Source: Desulfobulbaceae bacterium (GTDB lineage Bacteria > Desulfobacterota > Desulfobulbia > Desulfobulbales > VMSU01). From it: a stretch of DNA of 64,000 nucleotides. The stretch's first letter is position 1. Each line of letters begins with the position of its first letter. Below the pieces are notes generated by a model that had not been told where the DNA came from, made no database searches, and saw only the letters and a program-made list of their open reading frames with translations. Shown piece after piece: positions 7,085 through 15,835 of this stretch. The stretch is from NCBI GenBank assembly GCA_015231515.1, contig JADGBM010000003.1, positions 1-64,000 on the forward strand. The letters are read 5' to 3'. A program made the position numbers and the translations under genes.

Positions 7085-7124
7085 GAAAAAACAAAAAGGC
7101 CCTCAGCAAAAAATGCTAAGGACC
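7085..7124 (-). terminator. Intrinsic terminator of tRNA-Leu
   Basis: On the minus strand an 11-bp stem (7124-7114 paired with 7108-7098, two G-U pairs, loop of five T) is followed by TTTTTGTTTTTTC. It lies about 15 bases past the CCA end of the tRNA. Confidence 0.8.
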
Positions 7125-7138
7125 TTATGATAGTCATT

Positions 7139-7225
7139 TGGTGCCGGAGGTCAGAATCGAACTGACACGGGCTTGCACCCGCGGGATTTTGAGTCCCGTG
7201 CGTCTACCAGTTTCACCACTCCGGC
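7139..7225 (-). tRNA. tRNA-Leu (anticodon CAA)
   Basis: An 87-base cloverleaf reads on the minus strand from GCCGGAG (7225) to an encoded CCA (7141-7139). The acceptor arms GCCGGAG and CTCCGGC pair fully. The anticodon stem CGGGA/TCCCG encloses the loop CTCAAAA, giving anticodon CAA for the UUG codon. There is a long variable arm, as in class II tRNAs, and a T arm with GTTCGATTC. It is a single gene with its own promoter and terminator. Confidence 0.96.
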
Positions 7226-7255
7226 ATATATCGAATAACAATATAATTGAAAATT

Positions 7256-7423
7256 CTAAGGGTGTTTATATTCAATATAAATGCATTTTTCAAGAGATAA
7301 TAATTCGTCATTTGAAAATCGTTTATGCAAACAAAATCCTATTTCTTCGCACGTGCTCATATTATTGTACATCTCTTCGAGGCCGGCAGTCACATCATTG
7401 GTGAGTAGAACTGAAAAATCCAA
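7256..7423 (-). pseudogene. Probable remnant of a ParE/RelE-type toxin
   Basis: A 55-residue frame starts at TTG 7423, with GGAG eight bases upstream overlapping the stop of the antitoxin-like gene. It begins LDFSVLLTNDVTAGLEEMY, which resembles the first strand and helix of ParE-family toxins (family pattern VLLTxxAxxDLEEIY). The later LLSLEKC fits the next helix weakly. ParE proteins have 90-100 residues, so the C-terminal half with the functional core is gone. Position and coupling support the call more than the sequence does. Confidence 0.45.
7265..7293 (-). promoter_or_regulatory. Predicted promoter of tRNA-Leu
   Basis: On the minus strand TTGAAA (7293-7288) and TATAAA (7270-7265) are spaced by exactly 17 bases, with the tRNA 5' end about 40 bases downstream. 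The boxes lie inside the decayed toxin-like frame. Confidence 0.5.
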
Positions 7424-7428
7424 AAGTT

Positions 7429-7650
7429 TTACTCCTTACCGGCTCGGATGCGATTTATAACTTCTACAGCCAAAACCACCTTGCCTTCTTCAACCTGTCG
7501 ATTACCAAGAGCAAGTATTTTCAGCAGTGCCATAGTTTCTTGGGTTTCCTCATAACTTTTAATGTCTTGAATAATGCATTTTGCTTCACCATTTTGGGTT
7601 ATCATAAGAGGGGCTCCAGCATCGCTTAAGTTAAGATAAATGCAAAACAA
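7429..7650 (-). pseudogene. Phd/YefM-type antitoxin, N-terminally truncated
   Basis: The 73-residue frame carries the core of YefM-like antitoxins: GAPLMITQNGEAKCIIQD, then YEETQETMALLKILALGNRQVEEGKV and a helical tail. The usual first ~20 residues, which form the first DNA-binding strand and helix, are replaced by an unrelated MFCIYL start on a TTG codon. The gene begins only 8 bp after the end of the transglycosylase gene, so the 5' end was probably lost in a rearrangement. The downstream toxin is also degraded, so the pair is likely dead. Confidence 0.6.
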
Positions 7651-7658
7651 AGTGGTAC

Positions 7659-8261
7659 TTAAAGAGACATTTTGTACGAGTTATAATAATTAAGGACTGC
7701 ACGAACATACAAACGAGTCTCAGTAATATCAGGAACAGTACGAATACGTTTAACTTTTTCAGGCCCGGCATTATACGAGGCAAGAATAAGTTCAAGGTCG
7801 CCGGAAAACATTTGAGAAAGCCATTTCAGGTAACGAGTTCCTCCAAAGATATTTTCACGGGGGTCAAAGGAGTCTGTGACATTCATATCATGAGCGGTTG
7901 CTGGCATCAACTGCATGAGGCCAAGCGCTCCTTTAGATGAACGCGCATAGCGATCAAAGTTAGACTCGCGCTTAATGACAGCCTTTATAAGCAACGGGTC
8001 GATCTGGTATAATCGAGCGGCATCATTAATATGAGTATCAAAATAATACTCCGGAACTGAAGATCTGGCGCCAGAGGGCCATGCTTTACCAATCGGCCGG
8101 AAACGATGGTCGTTAGGGATATTACTAAAATGGACTACCCCTTCCTTATCAGTGAATGTATAGATACGTGAAAACGCAGGGACAGTATCAAACATAGACA
8201 CAAGGCCCGTAAGTAAAAAAATCAAAAGATATTTGAAGTTAAGAGTTTTAAACATAACCAA
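7659..8261 (-). CDS. Lytic transglycosylase (DUF4124 + SLT domain)
   Basis: The protein (200 residues) should cleave peptidoglycan glycan strands in the periplasm. It has an N-terminal hydrophobic signal (about residues 8-30), then a short DUF4124-like segment (IYTFTDKEGVVHFSNIP, 33-49). The SLT goose-lysozyme domain follows, with the catalytic glutamate E99 in IKRESNFD and the GLMQLMPATA motif (114-123), and AGPEKV near the end. It reads alone on the minus strand with no evident partner. The start ATG at 8261 has no strong ribosome binding site, and the ATG two codons later is an alternative. Confidence 0.9.
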   Translation of the reverse strand: MVMFKTLNFKYLLIFLLTGLVSMFDTVPAFSRIYTFTDKEGVVHFSNIPNDHRFRPIGKAWPSGARSSVPEYYFDTHINDAARLYQIDPLLIKAVIKRESNFDRYARSSKGALGLMQLMPATAHDMNVTDSFDPRENIFGGTRYLKWLSQMFSGDLELILASYNAGPEKVKRIRTVPDITETRLYVRAVLNYYNSYKMSL

Positions 8262-8420
8262 AACTGAAATCCCAACTCTATCGAGTTACTGTAACCATCA
8301 AAAGGAGCATGTTCAAAGTATAAGCATAAATGACGCCAGATGGTAGAGAATTTAACAGGCGGGGATGACGCCACCGCAACATTGTGCAATTAATAACAGA
8401 CAGGGATGAAAGGGAAAAGA

Positions 8421-9512
8421 CTATAGATCAAGAAAGGTGGTGTCTTTATTAAGAAGCAAATGGTTGTTTTCGGTAATAACAGCCATATTTTCGAGCCGTA
8501 CGCCACCCCACCCTGAAATATATACACCAGGCTCGATGGTAACAACCATCCCAGGCTTAAGGAGCTTCTTATTTCTTTTATTCAAGCTAGGGGCTTCATG
8601 AACCGCAAGCCCGACACCGTGTCCGACTCCATGACCAAATTGGGGGCCATAACCTCCATGAGTGATCAGATCGCGGGCCGATTTATCAATTACGTTACAG
8701 CTGACACCTGGTTTTAGCAGAGAAAGAGCTTGGAGCTGAGCATTTCGGACAAGACGGATAATAGAGATGGTTTTAGGGTCTGGTGTGCCAAGAACAACTG
8801 TACGTGTCATGTCGGAACAGTAGCCCTTGAGCACTAAGCCCATGTCAATAATCACCGGTTCACCGGAACATATTTTTCGTGAAGTGGGCACAGCATGTGG
8901 TAGAGCTCCATTCGGGCCAGAAGCGACAATTGTCTCGAAACTTGGCCTTTCGGCTCCATGGACACGCATGGCCTGTTCAAGGGTTATAGCGACTTCCACT
9001 TCGGTCATACCGACCCGCAACGAGCTATAGACTTCAGCGAAGACAAGCTCGTTCAAGGAGACCGAACGTTGAATACAATCAATCTCTTGCAAATTTTTCT
9101 GTTGCCGCCTTTGGATTAAAAAATCAGAAAAATCCACAAGAGAAATGTGGCCCTCATCGCAAAATTTTTTGAGCCTGAGATAGCTGGAATGAAGAAAATA
9201 ATAAGGCTCATAGGCTAAACGGTTTATTTTGTATTCTTTAAAAATATCAGCCAAAGCCTGCAGCAAACCGCGCTTATATAAAATGATATCAAATTCAGGC
9301 GAGTCGTTCTGCGCTTGCTCAAGAAATCTAAAATCGGTTAATAAAATCGGATCAGCTTTTGCGAATATCAACAGAGAGCCGGATGATTCCTCTATGGAAG
9401 AATCGTGGGCAGAATATCCACTAAGATAGCGACGATTATCGGGATGAGTTACAAGAACTGCGTCAATTTTTTTGCGTTTCAGGTAGGCCTGAAGCTGATG
9501 GAGGATTTTCAT
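8421..9512 (-). CDS. Xaa-Pro aminopeptidase/dipeptidase (M24 family)
   Basis: This cytoplasmic metallopeptidase trims peptides with proline at position two. The 363-residue protein has an N-terminal creatinase-like domain (about 1-135) and a C-terminal pita-bread domain. The metal ligands are visible: D223 and D234 (IIDMGLVLKGYCSDMTR), H298 (GHGVGHGVG), E327 (TIEPGVY) and E341 (RLENM). Size and motifs fit the short PepQ/YqhT-like bacterial type; substrate preference cannot be told. The ATG at 9512 follows GAGG by four bases. Confidence 0.92.
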   Translation of the reverse strand: MKILHQLQAYLKRKKIDAVLVTHPDNRRYLSGYSAHDSSIEESSGSLLIFAKADPILLTDFRFLEQAQNDSPEFDIILYKRGLLQALADIFKEYKINRLAYEPYYFLHSSYLRLKKFCDEGHISLVDFSDFLIQRRQQKNLQEIDCIQRSVSLNELVFAEVYSSLRVGMTEVEVAITLEQAMRVHGAERPSFETIVASGPNGALPHAVPTSRKICSGEPVIIDMGLVLKGYCSDMTRTVVLGTPDPKTISIIRLVRNAQLQALSLLKPGVSCNVIDKSARDLITHGGYGPQFGHGVGHGVGLAVHEAPSLNKRNKKLLKPGMVVTIEPGVYISGWGGVRLENMAVITENNHLLLNKDTTFLDL

Positions 9513-9593
9513 GAAACCTCGATAGCTTGCTGCATGCCGGGGTGACTATAAAAGTGGGTATGAAGCATTCTCAGCAAATGTAACAAAGTAGAA

Positions 9594-9854
9594 TTAATAA
9601 ATAAAATGTACAAACACCTTAACACCATGGTTGCGTATTCGGGCGTGTAGATTACGTATAGCAACAATAGGTTCGGCATAACCAAAATCAATTAAGAAAC
9701 GATTAGAATTATCAAGTTTAGTGAGTGTGCCAAAGGAGATTTTATTATGACGCACCTCAGCACCATCGGCATACCACTCATTAAATTTTTTTAAGGCAAT
9801 CTGCTGATTTTCAGCCGTTACCTCGTCAAAATCTAAAAAAAGTTCTACATCCAT
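9594..9854 (-). CDS. Conserved-looking small protein of unknown function
   Basis: I do not recognise this 86-residue acidic protein. It starts MDVELFLDFDEVTAENQQ and contains FLIDFGYAEPIVAIRNLHARIRNHGVKVFVHF, giving a mixed alpha/beta pattern without cysteines, signal peptide or membrane segment. Codon use is like its neighbours. It lies between the peptidase and another unknown gene on the same strand; the spacing of about 50 bp to the latter allows co-transcription. Confidence 0.6.
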   Translation of the reverse strand: MDVELFLDFDEVTAENQQIALKKFNEWYADGAEVRHNKISFGTLTKLDNSNRFLIDFGYAEPIVAIRNLHARIRNHGVKVFVHFIY

Positions 9855-9905
9855 AAAAACTCTTTGTGAGTAAAATTAAACAAAATTGAGCAAAGGCAAA
9901 GTAGT

Positions 9906-10508
9906 TCAATCTGTGAACATAAAAACCTGAGTCACAGCGTTTTTATACTGCTCTATGGCATTCGTATATTGACCATTCAGCTGCGCCAGCACCCTGCCCC
10001 ATTCCTCGTTAAATTTGGGGTGCTGATCGGGCCGGAGATTCATTTTAGCACCGGTTTTCTTTGACATTGTCTCAGACATTTGAGCAATCTGCATGGCAAA
10101 CTGTTCTTCAAGCTGCTTCCTGAGCTGAAGCGCATGATCTTTATATCTGCCGAGCAAAGAACGTAATTCGTCAAGGATATTGCCAAGGTCCGGGGGCAAG
10201 GTCGGCAGGAAAACTGAGGCCAGAAGATGTATCCCCTGAAGTGCGTTTTGCCAGGTCTGATCATCTCCACGGGGTAAAACAACAAAACGACAAAAGGTTT
10301 TTAACATTCCTTTTGCAAACATAGGGGCTTCAGCGGGGTCTAGCGCACCTATCTTTTCAGCAATATCTACCGTGGCATTGTTTACAAAGGTAGCAGCAAA
10401 CTTCATCCCCTCGTTCAACTGGGTTTCATCGGGCAAGTCAGGTGCATCAGCACACATCGCGTCAGCGCGTGCCAAAACCATATCGAGTGTACTTTTAATT
10501 ACAGCCAT
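9906..10508 (-). CDS. Hypothetical helical protein
   Basis: I do not recognise this 200-residue protein. It is predicted soluble and mostly helical, with a conserved-looking GMKFAATFVNNATVDIAEKIGALDP segment near residues 34-58 and a charged coiled-coil-like region around 120-155 (LRKQLEEQFAMQIAQMSETMSKKTG). No signal or membrane segment is present. It is the first gene of a leftward pair with the 86-residue unknown protein. The ATG at 10508 is the only sensible start. Confidence 0.65.
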   Translation of the reverse strand: MAVIKSTLDMVLARADAMCADAPDLPDETQLNEGMKFAATFVNNATVDIAEKIGALDPAEAPMFAKGMLKTFCRFVVLPRGDDQTWQNALQGIHLLASVFLPTLPPDLGNILDELRSLLGRYKDHALQLRKQLEEQFAMQIAQMSETMSKKTGAKMNLRPDQHPKFNEEWGRVLAQLNGQYTNAIEQYKNAVTQVFMFTD

Positions 10509-10725
10509 AATTTCATCCTAAACAAATAAAGGAGTTACAAAAGAAAATAACGAAGAGTTAGATATGATCAATATTTACATAGTCTGATCTCTTTTAACAC
10601 CATAAATTAACAAATCAGCAAGAAAAGATTTTACGAATTCGTTGTAAATTTCAATCTGGTAGGATACAAATTTCAAAAATTCAAAGATTACAAATAAATG
10701 TTAACTCCATGAAAAAAGGAATACT

Positions 10726-11757
10726 ATGCGCGCAGCAATGTACTACAGAAATGACAATATCAAGGTGGAAGAGGTTGCAACACCACGCATTAAAGACCAT
10801 GAGATACTCGTTAAAATTTATGCCAGTGGTATTTGCGGAAGTGATGTTATGGAATGGTATAGAATCCATAAAGCGCCTTTGATATTAGGCCATGAAATTG
10901 CGGGTGAGGTAGTGCAGGTAGGCGATAAGGTGACGAAGTTTAAAAAGGGGGACAGGGTCGCAGCAACGCACCATGTACCCTGTCATCAATGCCACCACTG
11001 CTTGACAGGTCACGAAACCGTGTGCGAATTACTCTTGAGCGGGACACATTTTGATCCCGGTGGTTTTTGTGAATACGTCCGCCTCGAGCAGGTGAACGTC
11101 GAACACGGTACCTGGAAAATTCCAGAGACAATGAGCTATGATGCTGCCACATTTATCGAGCCTCTAGCCTGCGTAATCAGGGGTCAGCGCATAGGGAGGC
11201 TAAAAACAGGCGCAAGCGTGCTGGTCTTGGGCAGCGGCATTTCAGGCCTACTACACATACATCTTGCATCAATCTCAGGGGCTGGCTTCATCGCTGCAAC
11301 TGACATAAGTGACTACAGACTTAAAAAAGCCAGGGAGTTTGGTGCCAGTAGCACATATTCTGCAAAAGATGATATAGTTACACGGTTCAAAAAAGATAAC
11401 CAGGGGCGTGGGGCCGACCTGGTAATTATCTGCGCCAGTGCAGAGGCGGCATTCAAGCAGGGATTTGAGGCCGTGGAACGAGGTGGAACAATTTTAGTAT
11501 TTGCACCAACCATGGACGGAGTAACATTGCCTTTATCGGTTAATGATGTATTTTGGAGGAGGGATGTGACCATCACAACAACCTATGCCGGCTCACCTGC
11601 AGACTGTGTGGCAGCGCTTAAACTGATAAGTCACAACAGGGTTCGGGTTGAAGAGATGATAACCCACAGATTTGGCTTGGCCGACACTGTGGAGGGCTCT
11701 AAACTGGTAGCGGCAGGCGGCGACTCCCTCAAGGTGATAATACACCCGCAAAGATGA
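10726..11757 (+). CDS. Zinc-dependent medium-chain alcohol/polyol dehydrogenase
   Basis: The 343-residue protein oxidises an alcohol group with NAD(P). Catalytic zinc ligands C37 (SGICGSD), H56-E57 (GHE) and E145 (FIEPLACV) are present, as is the structural zinc set C86, C89, C92, C100. The Rossmann motif GSGISG lies at about 169-174. This is the threonine/sorbitol dehydrogenase branch; the substrate is unknown. AAGGAATACT precedes the ATG. It lies 105 bp before an LsrF-like aldolase on the same strand, which hints at a joint role on a phosphorylated or keto-sugar substrate. Confidence 0.88.
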   Translation: MRAAMYYRNDNIKVEEVATPRIKDHEILVKIYASGICGSDVMEWYRIHKAPLILGHEIAGEVVQVGDKVTKFKKGDRVAATHHVPCHQCHHCLTGHETVCELLLSGTHFDPGGFCEYVRLEQVNVEHGTWKIPETMSYDAATFIEPLACVIRGQRIGRLKTGASVLVLGSGISGLLHIHLASISGAGFIAATDISDYRLKKAREFGASSTYSAKDDIVTRFKKDNQGRGADLVIICASAEAAFKQGFEAVERGGTILVFAPTMDGVTLPLSVNDVFWRRDVTITTTYAGSPADCVAALKLISHNRVRVEEMITHRFGLADTVEGSKLVAAGGDSLKVIIHPQR

Positions 11758-11760
11758 AAG

Positions 11761-11782
11761 GTTAGGGGTTAGGGGTTAGGGG
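11761..11782 (+). repeat. Telomere-like (GGGGTTA) repeat
   Basis: Three G4 runs spaced by TTA (GTTAGGGG, TTAGGGG, TTAGGGG) lie just after the dehydrogenase stop, followed by looser G-rich sequence. In RNA or on the plus strand this could fold into a G-quadruplex if a fourth G-run joins. It may be only a simple-sequence repeat. Confidence 0.6.
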
Positions 11783-11862
11783 AGAAAAGTGAGAGGTGAA
11801 AGGTTAGAGGCTAAGGGCTATTAATTTGGCTTTGTGTATCATTAACTTATACGGAGGATTTC

Positions 11863-12789
11863 ATGCCAGAAGTAGACAAAGAAGGGAAAAAATATTACCA
11901 GGATATCCCTGCTGAGACCCAAGGATTTTTCTTGAAAGGTTCAAATTCGTTGGATTGGGGCATTAAAAACAGATTGTCCAGGATTTTTAACCCGAAAAGC
12001 GGCAGAACGGTCATGTTGGCGGTAGATCATGGCTATTTCCAAGGCCCGACAACAGGCCTTGAACGTATTGACTTAAACATAATGCCAATTGCGCCATATG
12101 CTGACACCTTAATGCTGACCCGTGGAATCCTGCGCTCAATTGTACCCCCGTCCTACGACAAGGGTATCGTGCTGCGGGCCAGTGGAGGACCAAGCATCTT
12201 AGGCGAACTTTCCAACGAGCGATTAGCGGTTGACATGGAGGAGGCCATACGCCTTAACGTCTCAGCCCTGGCTGTTCAAGTATTCATCGGTGGCGAATAT
12301 GAAACTCAATCGGTTCACAATATGACCAGACTTGTCGACATGGGAATGCGTTACGGTATCCCAACTCTTGCGGTCACCGCAGTTGGTAAGGATATGGCGC
12401 GTGATGCCCGCTATTTCCGGTTAGCCTGCCGAATGTGCGCTGAACTGGGAGCCCATTACGTAAAGACCTACTACATCCCCAAGGGCTTTGACACCGTAAC
12501 TGCCTGCTGCCCGGTTCCAATCGTCATGGCAGGGGGCAAAAAAATCCCCGAAAAAGATGCCTTAACAATGTCATATAATGCGATTCAGGAAGGGGCTTCA
12601 GGGGTAGACATGGGTAGAAATATTTTTCAGTCTGAAGCGCCCATAGCAATGCTGAAGGCCGTCGGTAAGGTTGTGCACGAAGATATGAAGCCAAAGGAGG
12701 CGTACGAACTCTACAAGGATTTAAAGTCGGACGGACAAAAAAACTGTGCCTGCAAAGCCGAAGGAAAGCCCAAAAAAACGAAACGCTAG
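11863..12789 (+). CDS. lsrF: LsrF-like class I aldolase/thiolase (DhnA family)
   Basis: The 308-residue protein closely follows E. coli LsrF, a thiolase acting on the autoinducer-2 product 3-hydroxy-5-phosphonooxypentane-2,4-dione. Shared blocks include [30 protein letters not shown] with the likely Schiff-base lysine K201, and [11 protein letters not shown] plus [12 protein letters not shown]. The last 20 residues are a lysine-rich tail with CACK. No lsrACDBK genes are nearby, so its substrate here may differ; the neighbouring dehydrogenase suggests another sugar-phosphate pathway. CGGAGGATTTC gives a strong ribosome binding site before ATG 11863. Confidence 0.85.
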   Translation: MPEVDKEGKKYYQDIPAETQGFFLKGSNSLDWGIKNRLSRIFNPKSGRTVMLAVDHGYFQGPTTGLERIDLNIMPIAPYADTLMLTRGILRSIVPPSYDKGIVLRASGGPSILGELSNERLAVDMEEAIRLNVSALAVQVFIGGEYETQSVHNMTRLVDMGMRYGIPTLAVTAVGKDMARDARYFRLACRMCAELGAHYVKTYYIPKGFDTVTACCPVPIVMAGGKKIPEKDALTMSYNAIQEGASGVDMGRNIFQSEAPIAMLKAVGKVVHEDMKPKEAYELYKDLKSDGQKNCACKAEGKPKKTKR

Positions 12790-12797
12790 CACGAAAA

Positions 12798-12834
12798 AAA
12801 ATGAGCAGGGGAGTAAAAATCTTTACTCCCCTGC
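12798..12834 (-). terminator. Bidirectional-type terminator between lsrF and the antiporter gene
   Basis: A perfect 13-bp stem (12805-12817 with 12822-12834, loop of four) separates the two convergent genes. On the minus strand it is followed by TCATTTTTTTT, so it mainly serves the antiporter gene; on the plus side the T tract is weak. Confidence 0.75.
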
Positions 12835-12862
12835 CCTTCTCTCACCGGCGTCGCTCAGAAAA

Positions 12863-13828
12863 TCACATTGACCCGACCACATAAATATACCCACAGTAGA
12901 CAACCAAAAGCAAAATCCCGTCGACACGACTGATTCTCTTTCTGAACAAGGCCAGCGGCACAAGAACCATCGACAAACCAGTCATGACCGGCAGGTCACG
13001 AACCAACGTGCCCGGCGGCAAGTCAAACGGTTTAATCAGAGCCGTCATGCCGAGAACCAGTAGAAGGTTGAAGAGATTACTGCCAACGATATTGCCAACG
13101 AGCATATCGGCCTCATTTTTCCGAATTGCTGACAAGCAGGAGGCCAGTTCCGGCAAAGATGTTCCTACGGCCGCAAGCGTAAGGCCAATAACAAGCTCTG
13201 ATAGTCCAAAAAAGCGGGCCAGATCAACCGCCCCGGCAATAAAATAATCAGAGCCAAACCACATAAGTACGAGTCCGATAACGCATAGTAGGGCAATAAC
13301 AATATAGGAGGGTTGCTGACTGTTTTCAGGGTCGAAATGAACAGACTTGGAGTTTTTTACTTTGTTTTCTAAACGGTAGGCAACGTAGGTGTAGGCAAAA
13401 AGAGTACTGGAAAAAACAAGGCCCAGGCCCCTTGGGAAAGAGCCATACACAGTCGCGGCAACGAGCACCAGGCTGGCGGCTATGAGCAGTATGAACTCTA
13501 CTTTTAAACGATGGTAACATACAGCTAAAGGGGAGATAATTGCAGATAAGGCTAAAATTAAACCGATATTAGCGATGTTTGAGCCGACAACATTGCCGAA
13601 CATGATATCCGGATGCCCGCCAATTGTGGCATTAATACTGACAAAGAGCTCCGGCATTGAGGTACCGAAGGCGACAACTGTCAGGCCGATCAAGAGCGGG
13701 CTCATACCAAGCCGAGCAGCCAATTTTGTGGCTCCGGTAATTAAGCTTTCCCCGCCAGCAAGAAGCAACAACAGACCAGAAATCAGAGCGAACACTGCAA
13801 ACCACGTCGATGAAAAATTAGCCACCAC
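12863..13828 (-). CDS. yrbG: Calcium/sodium:cation antiporter (CaCA family, YrbG-like)
   Basis: This inner-membrane antiporter of 321 residues has about ten membrane helices in two inverted halves. Each half carries the ion-binding alpha repeat: VVAFGTSMPELFVS near residues 50-64 and LAAVGTSLPELASC near 215-230, each with the key glutamate. It presumably exports calcium or exchanges it for sodium or protons. It stands alone, convergent with lsrF and divergent from dnaG. Confidence 0.9.
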   Translation of the reverse strand: MVANFSSTWFAVFALISGLLLLLAGGESLITGATKLAARLGMSPLLIGLTVVAFGTSMPELFVSINATIGGHPDIMFGNVVGSNIANIGLILALSAIISPLAVCYHRLKVEFILLIAASLVLVAATVYGSFPRGLGLVFSSTLFAYTYVAYRLENKVKNSKSVHFDPENSQQPSYIVIALLCVIGLVLMWFGSDYFIAGAVDLARFFGLSELVIGLTLAAVGTSLPELASCLSAIRKNEADMLVGNIVGSNLFNLLLVLGMTALIKPFDLPPGTLVRDLPVMTGLSMVLVPLALFRKRISRVDGILLLVVYCGYIYVVGSM

Positions 13829-13988
13829 AATTATACACTCTATGTTTTAGGTTTGAATGTTTTACCAAGGAAGTATATGGTACTTATCGCATTTAAGAAA
13901 GATTTTCACGCTAAATTGGCTATACCCAGTTTTTGCTAATAGTCAGCGTGTAGCCGATAACGTCAACAAATATTCAGAGTAATTGCAA

Positions 13989-15752
13989 ATGTCTCTTCTT
14001 TATGGCGATGAGGTTGTCCAAGACGTAAAAAACGCTGCCGATATTGTCGAAATTATCGGAGAAAGCGTCTCTCTCAAAAAAACCGGAATTAACTACAAGG
14101 GGCTTTGTCCGTTTCATTCTGAAAAGACCCCGTCATTTACTGTAAACCAGGTACGCAGGTCATTCCACTGCTTCGGTTGCGGTGAAGGAGGCGATGTAAT
14201 TGCCTTTATCATGCGCAGTTTTAATCTCAATTTTGTTGAGGCGCTTAAACAGCTCGCTGACCGCTACCACATCTCTCTGCCGGAAAAAGTGTTATCCCAG
14301 AAAGAGCAGGAATCCGGCAACAAACGAAAAATACTTTATGAAATCAACCAAAAAGCGGTTGATTTATTTCATACCTATCTGCTGACAAACAGCGACGCTG
14401 CCCCTGCCCGAAAATACCTTAAGGAGCGCCGCATACCTCCTGAGGTCGTTGAAGCCTTCAAGCTCGGTTTTGCACCAAATCGTTGGGATTTTATCCTCAA
14501 GCAATTAGGAAGAGAGCACAACACTGAAGATTTACAGGAGGCCGGATTAATCATACCAAAAAAAACTGATGGCTTCTATGACCGGTTCCGAAATCGAGTT
14601 TTGTTTCCAATTTTCAGTCACAATGGCAAAGCCATTGGCTTCAGTGGCAGAGACCTCGGCGATCAGGGGCCCAAATACCTCAACTCTCCCGAAACCCCCG
14701 TTTTCAACAAAAGCCGTAATCTGTTCGGCCTGTACCAAACTAAAGACGCCATACGAGAAACAAAACGTTGTCTTGTTGTTGAAGGTAATTTTGACCTGAT
14801 AGCATTATTTGCCGCTGGCATCAAGGAGGTCGTCGCCCCATTAGGAACCGCACTCACCAATCAACACGTCAAAGCCATGAAAGGTTTTGCCCAGGAGGCA
14901 ATACTTCTTTTTGACGGTGACCGGGCTGGCATTAAAGCTGCGATGCGTTCCGTGCCGCTCTTCCTGGCTGAAAAAATGCCCGCTAAGGTTACCACCCTGC
15001 CCTACGACTATGACCCTGACACCTTTATTGAAAAATTTGGTGTTGAAAAACTTGCAGAGGCACTCAAGGCGGCAGATTCACTGCCGGAATTTGTCTTTGA
15101 CAAACTTGTCGATCAACACGGCCTTTCCCTGGAAGGAAAGGGGATGATTCTCGAGGAGTTGCGACCAGTTATTGCAGCAATCCCCGACCACGATTTACAG
15201 CGCACACTTTTCATTGCGCATTTTAGCCAAAAACTTGGCCTAAGCCCTGAGCAGATGAGCGTGGGTATCACTCCGAATATCCCCCAGTGGCAGCAATATG
15301 AGCCCGCTCAAGCGCCGGTCGGCCACCCAAAACTTCAGCTCACCAAAACAGAGGAAAACTTATTATCTTTTTTAATTATTTATCCCGAATTTATTAACAA
15401 ATTTATTGAAGCCGGACTGCACGATGCGTTGAACAACCCGTCTGCCCAAGTGATCGCCCAACACATCGAAGAACTGAACAACCACAAGGTCTCTTACGGA
15501 CCGGAACGACTCCTTGAATTAACCGTAGGTCCAGAACGATCATTTATTTCCAAACAGCTAACCACAGTTCCTGATATTGATGATTACGAGAAGGAGGCCG
15601 TGGAAAAAATTAACTGGCTTAAGGAAAACAGTACAAAGATAAAGATGCACTCTTTGACTGCCGCAATCAATGAAGCCCAGCGCAGAAATGATACGGAGCT
15701 CCTCATGAAACTTCTTGATAAAAAGAGACAACTAAGTGAAAAAATTGAATAA
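13989..15752 (+). CDS. dnaG: DNA primase
   Basis: DnaG makes RNA primers at the replication fork. The protein (587 residues) has an N-terminal CHC2 zinc finger (CPFH...FHCFGCGEGGD, about residues 38-64), the catalytic core, and a TOPRIM domain with VVEGNFDLIAL and LFDGDRAGIKA around residues 260-320. A helicase-binding C-terminal domain follows. I chose ATG 13989, with AGAG nine bases upstream; a TTG six bases earlier is the alternative. It is followed by rpoD after about 80 bp, the macromolecular-synthesis arrangement, though rpsU is absent. Confidence 0.97.
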   Translation: MSLLYGDEVVQDVKNAADIVEIIGESVSLKKTGINYKGLCPFHSEKTPSFTVNQVRRSFHCFGCGEGGDVIAFIMRSFNLNFVEALKQLADRYHISLPEKVLSQKEQESGNKRKILYEINQKAVDLFHTYLLTNSDAAPARKYLKERRIPPEVVEAFKLGFAPNRWDFILKQLGREHNTEDLQEAGLIIPKKTDGFYDRFRNRVLFPIFSHNGKAIGFSGRDLGDQGPKYLNSPETPVFNKSRNLFGLYQTKDAIRETKRCLVVEGNFDLIALFAAGIKEVVAPLGTALTNQHVKAMKGFAQEAILLFDGDRAGIKAAMRSVPLFLAEKMPAKVTTLPYDYDPDTFIEKFGVEKLAEALKAADSLPEFVFDKLVDQHGLSLEGKGMILEELRPVIAAIPDHDLQRTLFIAHFSQKLGLSPEQMSVGITPNIPQWQQYEPAQAPVGHPKLQLTKTEENLLSFLIIYPEFINKFIEAGLHDALNNPSAQVIAQHIEELNNHKVSYGPERLLELTVGPERSFISKQLTTVPDIDDYEKEAVEKINWLKENSTKIKMHSLTAAINEAQRRNDTELLMKLLDKKRQLSEKIE

Positions 15753-15835
15753 ATGTAATTATTTGCTGGCAAATTCTTGTTAAATTGAATATCAATGACT
15801 TATTTTGTAGTATGCCTTACGAATTAGGAACCTAA

